Shown: positions 5,758-8,808 of the stretch, in pieces
Position numbering within the stretch: the stretch's first letter is position 1
Layout: every line of letters begins with the position of its first letter
Assembly: GCA_001784275.1 (NCBI GenBank)
Contig: MFQB01000015.1
Coordinates: forward strand, 820 to 9,627
Source of the DNA: Candidatus Magasanikbacteria bacterium RIFCSPHIGHO2_02_FULL_47_14
Lineage (GTDB): Bacteria; Patescibacteriota; Patescibacteriia; Magasanikbacterales; UBA922
Direction: 5' to 3'
Length of the DNA: 8,808 nucleotides
Notes under the pieces: model-generated
Database searches by the model: none
Seen by the model: only the letters and a program-made list of their open reading frames with translations
What the model was told of the DNA's origin: nothing
Translations under genes and position numbers: made by a program

Positions 5758-7467
5758 ATGTCACTCGAGCAGTTTTCCCAAGCGCACCGTTCCACCATTA
5801 TTATCACAATTCTGTGTATCGCGGCCGTGCTGAGACTGGCTTTTTTGTCGCACGGCCAGGTGCTGGGTGACGAACCTTTGTACAGTGTGAGAAGTATCGG
5901 GTGGGTCGACACGTTGGGGAGCATTCTTCAAACGACACCTTTGCAGTGGTTTGAGACTCCTCCGTGGTGGACAAAGTTGTCATTTCACGACCACCCTCCA
6001 CTTACCTTTGCCATAAACCACATTTTTTTCAAACTCTTTGGCGACACCATCTTCGTCTCGCGGCTTGCCTCCGCGCTCTTTGGAGTTGCGAATGTCTTGT
6101 TGATATATGTCATTGCAAAAAAAATACTTCAAAAAGAAACCCCGTCTCTTCTTGCAAGCGCCCTCTTTGCTGCCAACGACTTCGCCATCTTCTTTGCGCG
6201 AACAGCGATGATGGAGTCACTTACGATGTTCTTTATACTCCTTGCACTGTTTCTTTTTTTGAAATCTCTTGACTCTCCGAGTTTTCTCCCATGGTTTGGC
6301 GTCGCGCTTGGTCTGAGTATTCTGGCCAAGTACGTTGCACTCGTCACACTTCCTCTGTACTTTCTTGTTTTCCTCTTCTTCCGGCGTTCCTGGCTTAAAC
6401 AATCTTCTTTTTATCTCGCGCTTGCACTTTTTTTTATCGTCATCTCTCCGGTAGTCACCTACAACATATATTTGTACCAAACTGTCCACCACTTTGACCT
6501 GCAGCTGGCATTTTTATTCGGCCAAGACACGCCGGAATGGCAGGAGCTGATTGGAAAAGAGCAGCGCGGCGATATTATGAAACGCATACGTGACACCGCC
6601 GCCTTTATTTTTTATATCTCCCCACTCATCTCCCTGCTGAGTATCGCCGGATTCTTGCTTGGATGCGTTCAAATAGCCCGAACAAAAGAAAAAACTCCTC
6701 AAGATGTTACGCTCCTTCTTCTCACATGCGGCTATGCTCTTTTCCCTTTGTTAGTCGGCGGACTGGGACGATTTTTATATTATCTCCTCCCCTTTGTTGT
6801 TCTTTTTGCGGCATGGTTTCTCGTCAATATTATTCCTCAGACGTCAAAATGGGCTGCCCCGGTCTATAGCATTGTTTTACTGTATGAGGTATTCTTTGGG
6901 GCAAATACCACTGTGGTTGCCGCCACCCGACCACCACTTGGTTGGACAAATGTAACCTACACATCCAGACTTGTTCTCGAAGATTACGCGATGGCAGAGT
7001 TAGACAACTACCTTGATGTCAGGCTTCTGCCGTACCACTCCGGTTTGCAACCGGAAACAAATATCCCAACAATAAATAAAGTTATTGCCGCGTCGCTTGA
7101 ACGCACAAAAGACAGACCGACACAGCGAATTTTACTGGCCTACGACAACCGCTTCGACATCCGTGTCATGCTTTGGACCTTTGCCCGCAGAAGTTTTTAC
7201 GAGGGATGGCCTGTAAAGGCGGTGGGCGACTCGGTTTCGTTTCTTGAAACACTATACCCTGATACGCGAGTCTACTATGTTCAAAGCATGAGCGGAGCTC
7301 CGCGTAAATCGAATCCGAGCCGATTTGACTTCGAAGCTCTGGGTGCGTCATTTGAGACTGACTACTGGCCAACAGTGATATATAATAACGACGGTGATCC
7401 GGTATTCAAAATATTCGAACTTCCACTCTCTGTCTTCAAGGAGCAGGTTAGCTCTCTCGCCCTATGA
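5758..7467 (+). CDS. GT39/ArnT-like integral membrane glycosyltransferase
   Basis: A GT-C-fold glycosyltransferase predicted to move a sugar from a lipid-linked (polyprenyl phosphate) donor to an acceptor outside the membrane. From the ATG at 5758 it has 569 residues. The N-terminal helix IIITILCIAAVLRLAFL is followed by the first extracytoplasmic loop with the acidic pair D38-E39 in VLGDEPLYS, the catalytic-base motif of GT-C enzymes. Next come HDHPP (77-81) and a series of hydrophobic helices (about 105-125, 151-170, 180-210, 218-235, 285-305, 320-345, 350-375). FARTAMMES and LGLSILAKY are typical of the PMT/ArnT superfamily. A soluble tail of about 180 residues follows the last helix and is unassigned. 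An alternative GTG at 5752 adds two residues. Its last base pairs overlap the next gene in an ATGA junction. Confidence 0.85.
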   Translation: MSLEQFSQAHRSTIIITILCIAAVLRLAFLSHGQVLGDEPLYSVRSIGWVDTLGSILQTTPLQWFETPPWWTKLSFHDHPPLTFAINHIFFKLFGDTIFVSRLASALFGVANVLLIYVIAKKILQKETPSLLASALFAANDFAIFFARTAMMESLTMFFILLALFLFLKSLDSPSFLPWFGVALGLSILAKYVALVTLPLYFLVFLFFRRSWLKQSSFYLALALFFIVISPVVTYNIYLYQTVHHFDLQLAFLFGQDTPEWQELIGKEQRGDIMKRIRDTAAFIFYISPLISLLSIAGFLLGCVQIARTKEKTPQDVTLLLLTCGYALFPLLVGGLGRFLYYLLPFVVLFAAWFLVNIIPQTSKWAAPVYSIVLLYEVFFGANTTVVAATRPPLGWTNVTYTSRLVLEDYAMAELDNYLDVRLLPYHSGLQPETNIPTINKVIAASLERTKDRPTQRILLAYDNRFDIRVMLWTFARRSFYEGWPVKAVGDSVSFLETLYPDTRVYYVQSMSGAPRKSNPSRFDFEALGASFETDYWPTVIYNNDGDPVFKIFELPLSVFKEQVSSLAL

Positions 7468-7916
7468 ATAACCCATTTTCCATATATCTCAAACCTGCGG
7501 TTCTCCTTCTTACAGGACTTTTTTTTCTCATAAGTCTTCTCGGGCTGGCTGACGCAACATATCTGACGGTTGCTCATTATCGCGCGGGTTCACCCGGTTG
7601 TGTGCTTATAGAAGGCTGCGATCTTGTGACTACCAGTGTATACTCCATGCTTGGTCCCATACCGGTCGCGCTCTTGGGGATTTTTTACTATGCAACTATT
7701 TTTGTCCTTTCGCTCCTCTTTGCCACAACCCAAAAGATACGGCTATTCCGACTCTTGTGCTTCCTCACTCCGCTTGGATTCCTCGCGTCACTCTGGTTTG
7801 TGTATCTCCAACTTTCTGTTTTAGACGCGATTTGTTTATACTGTATGGGGTCTGCGCTCAGTTCCACACTTTTATTTATATTCGGCATGATTGGTATACG
7901 ATATCACCGATCATAA
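7464..7916 (+). CDS. VKOR-family membrane disulfide oxidoreductase
   Basis: A small integral membrane protein (150 aa) of the vitamin K epoxide reductase family, which in bacteria passes electrons from a periplasmic thioredoxin-like partner to quinone and so drives disulfide formation, replacing DsbB. All signature residues are present: loop cysteines C46 and C52 (PGCVLIEGCD), the conserved S58 six residues later, and the redox pair C124-LY-C127. Four hydrophobic helices are visible at about 11-30, 64-87, 93-115 and 118-143. There is no fused thioredoxin domain, so a separate DsbA-like partner should exist elsewhere. The ATG overlaps the preceding TGA (ATGA), indicating translational coupling to the GT39 gene; AAGGAG lies 20 bases upstream, too far to serve it normally. 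Confidence 0.92.
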   Translation: MNNPFSIYLKPAVLLLTGLFFLISLLGLADATYLTVAHYRAGSPGCVLIEGCDLVTTSVYSMLGPIPVALLGIFYYATIFVLSLLFATTQKIRLFRLLCFLTPLGFLASLWFVYLQLSVLDAICLYCMGSALSSTLLFIFGMIGIRYHRS

Positions 7917-7917
7917 T
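7912..7917 (+). promoter_or_regulatory. candidate -10 box before the PfkB-family gene
   Basis: CATAAT matches the -10 consensus at 5 of 6 positions and would start transcription near 7924, only 3 bases before the ATG at 7927. TTGGTA at 7891-7896 could be a -35 element but with a short 15-base spacer. The motif overlaps the VKOR stop codon, so it may be partly coincidental. Confidence 0.3.
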
Positions 7918-7926
7918 CCTTTTTCT

Positions 7927-8808
7927 ATGTCAATTCTCGTTGCAGGTTCGCTCGCCTATGACTACATCATGAACTTTCCGGATAGTTTTAAAAATCACAT
8001 ATTGCCGGAGTATATCCACATTCTGAACGTGTCGTTTATTGTTGACCGACTGCAAAAAAATCTTGGTGGCACGGCCGGGAATATTGCATACACCATGAAG
8101 TTGCTCGGCGCTGATCCGCTCATCCTCTCTCCGATTGGCTCTGATGCACAAGACTACATCGGACATTGCACAAGACACGGAATTTCGACCAAATATATCA
8201 AGAAACACAGTGATCTTCTCACCGCTTCAGCACATATCACGACTGACAAAGACGACAACCAGATTACTGCATTTTATCCCGGTGCACTGGTTGATGACTC
8301 TGTGACTGTTGCCGATATTACTGAACATATCGAACTTGCAATTTTGTCTCCCACAAAAAAGGAAGTCACTCTCAAACATGCAAAGGAGTGCGCCGAGCGA
8401 GCGATCCCGATCGTATTTGACCCGGGTCAGCAAGTCACCGCCTTCACTCCACAAGAACTCATGCGCACGATCGGGCAGGCGAAATATCTGGTTGGAAATG
8501 ACTACGAGATAAAACTTCTTGAGGAAAAAACCGGTTGGAACACCGAGGAGATGCTCCATCACGTTGAGGTCGTGATCATCACATTTGGTGAAAAAGGATC
8601 TGCTGTTATCACCAAAGCCGGGAGAGAAGACATCACCTCCTGTCCTGTCTTGTCCGTTGAAGATCCCACCGGAGCAGGCGACGCCTACCGCGCCGGTTTT
8701 TTCGCTGCGCTTACTCAAGGTAAGTCCCTTCGTGTCTGCGGCCAGGTCGGCTCTGTGGCAGCCAGCTTTGCCATCGAACACTACGGAACTCAAAAGCATG
8801 CTTTCACT
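7927..8808 (+). CDS. PfkB-family carbohydrate/nucleoside kinase (adenosine kinase-like), 3' end cut by the window
   Basis: A ribokinase-superfamily kinase that uses ATP to phosphorylate a sugar or nucleoside hydroxyl. The reading frame is open from the ATG at 7927 to the window end, giving 294 codons; only the last few to tens of residues should be missing. It starts with the usual strand MSILVAGSLAYDYI, has the substrate-binding GGTAGNIAY (47-55), the NxxE metal/phosphate motif as N191-DY-E194, and the second PfkB signature DPTGAGDAYRAGF with the anion hole and catalytic base D252. This arrangement resembles adenosine kinase-like members common in archaea and some bacteria, but the substrate is unproven. 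It starts 10 bases after the VKOR stop, without a Shine-Dalgarno sequence. A long antisense frame over it is a shadow. Confidence 0.9.
   Translation, partial: MSILVAGSLAYDYIMNFPDSFKNHILPEYIHILNVSFIVDRLQKNLGGTAGNIAYTMKLLGADPLILSPIGSDAQDYIGHCTRHGISTKYIKKHSDLLTASAHITTDKDDNQITAFYPGALVDDSVTVADITEHIELAILSPTKKEVTLKHAKECAERAIPIVFDPGQQVTAFTPQELMRTIGQAKYLVGNDYEIKLLEEKTGWNTEEMLHHVEVVIITFGEKGSAVITKAGREDITSCPVLSVEDPTGAGDAYRAGFFAALTQGKSLRVCGQVGSVAASFAIEHYGTQKHAFT

Noticed and set aside
5738..7467. UGA recoding (Gracilibacteria/SR1 code)
   Set aside because: TGA ends the methyltransferase and glycosyltransferase genes exactly where family lengths predict and next to the following start codons, so it acts as stop.
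8227..8799. A 190-codon antisense frame
   Set aside because: It lies inside the PfkB-family gene, whose motifs are unmistakable; the antisense peptide has no recognisable features.

Overview
The window looks like a compact bacterial chromosome segment, most likely from a Patescibacteria (CPR)-type genome. All recognisable genes lie on the + strand, gaps are tiny or negative, no start codon has a well-placed Shine-Dalgarno sequence, the tRNA lacks an encoded CCA, and two normally Fe-S-dependent enzymes have lost their cluster cysteines. TGA works as a stop at two gene ends (5738-5740 and 7465-7467), so this is not a UGA-reassigned lineage such as Gracilibacteria or SR1. The lineage is inferred from style, not from a marker gene. 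No insertion sequence, CRISPR array or phage gene was seen.

Layout. (1) 2-2453: a 5'-truncated class I/II aminotransferase, an overlapping ornithine cyclodeaminase/mu-crystallin family protein and MsrB, closed by a small intrinsic terminator. (2) 2483-3383: tRNA-Ser(CGA), then a class IV aminotransferase starting only 7 bases after the mature tRNA end. (3) 3384-3780: about 400 bases without a protein gene. This part is the most unusual. It holds a row of DnaA-box-like 9-mers, a well-spaced sigma70-type promoter, a roughly 220-nt sequence that folds extensively, and a strong intrinsic terminator. I read it as an unclassified structured non-coding RNA gene. (4) 3781-8808: endonuclease III, a TRAM/RlmD-like RNA m5U methyltransferase, a GT39-type membrane glycosyltransferase, a VKOR-family disulfide-forming protein and a PfkB-family kinase that runs off the right edge.

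How it fits together. The first cluster pairs a PLP aminotransferase with an imine/amino-acid oxidoreductase-like protein, which suggests a short amino acid or amine interconversion; MsrB adds repair of oxidised methionine. The last cluster mixes DNA repair, rRNA/tRNA modification, envelope glycosylation and membrane disulfide chemistry, so its genes are probably grouped for compactness rather than as one pathway. Extended -10 promoter motifs lie directly before the start codons of the nth and GT39 genes, at a distance that would place the transcription start at or within 2 bases of the ATG. Leaderless mRNAs would explain the missing ribosome binding sites.
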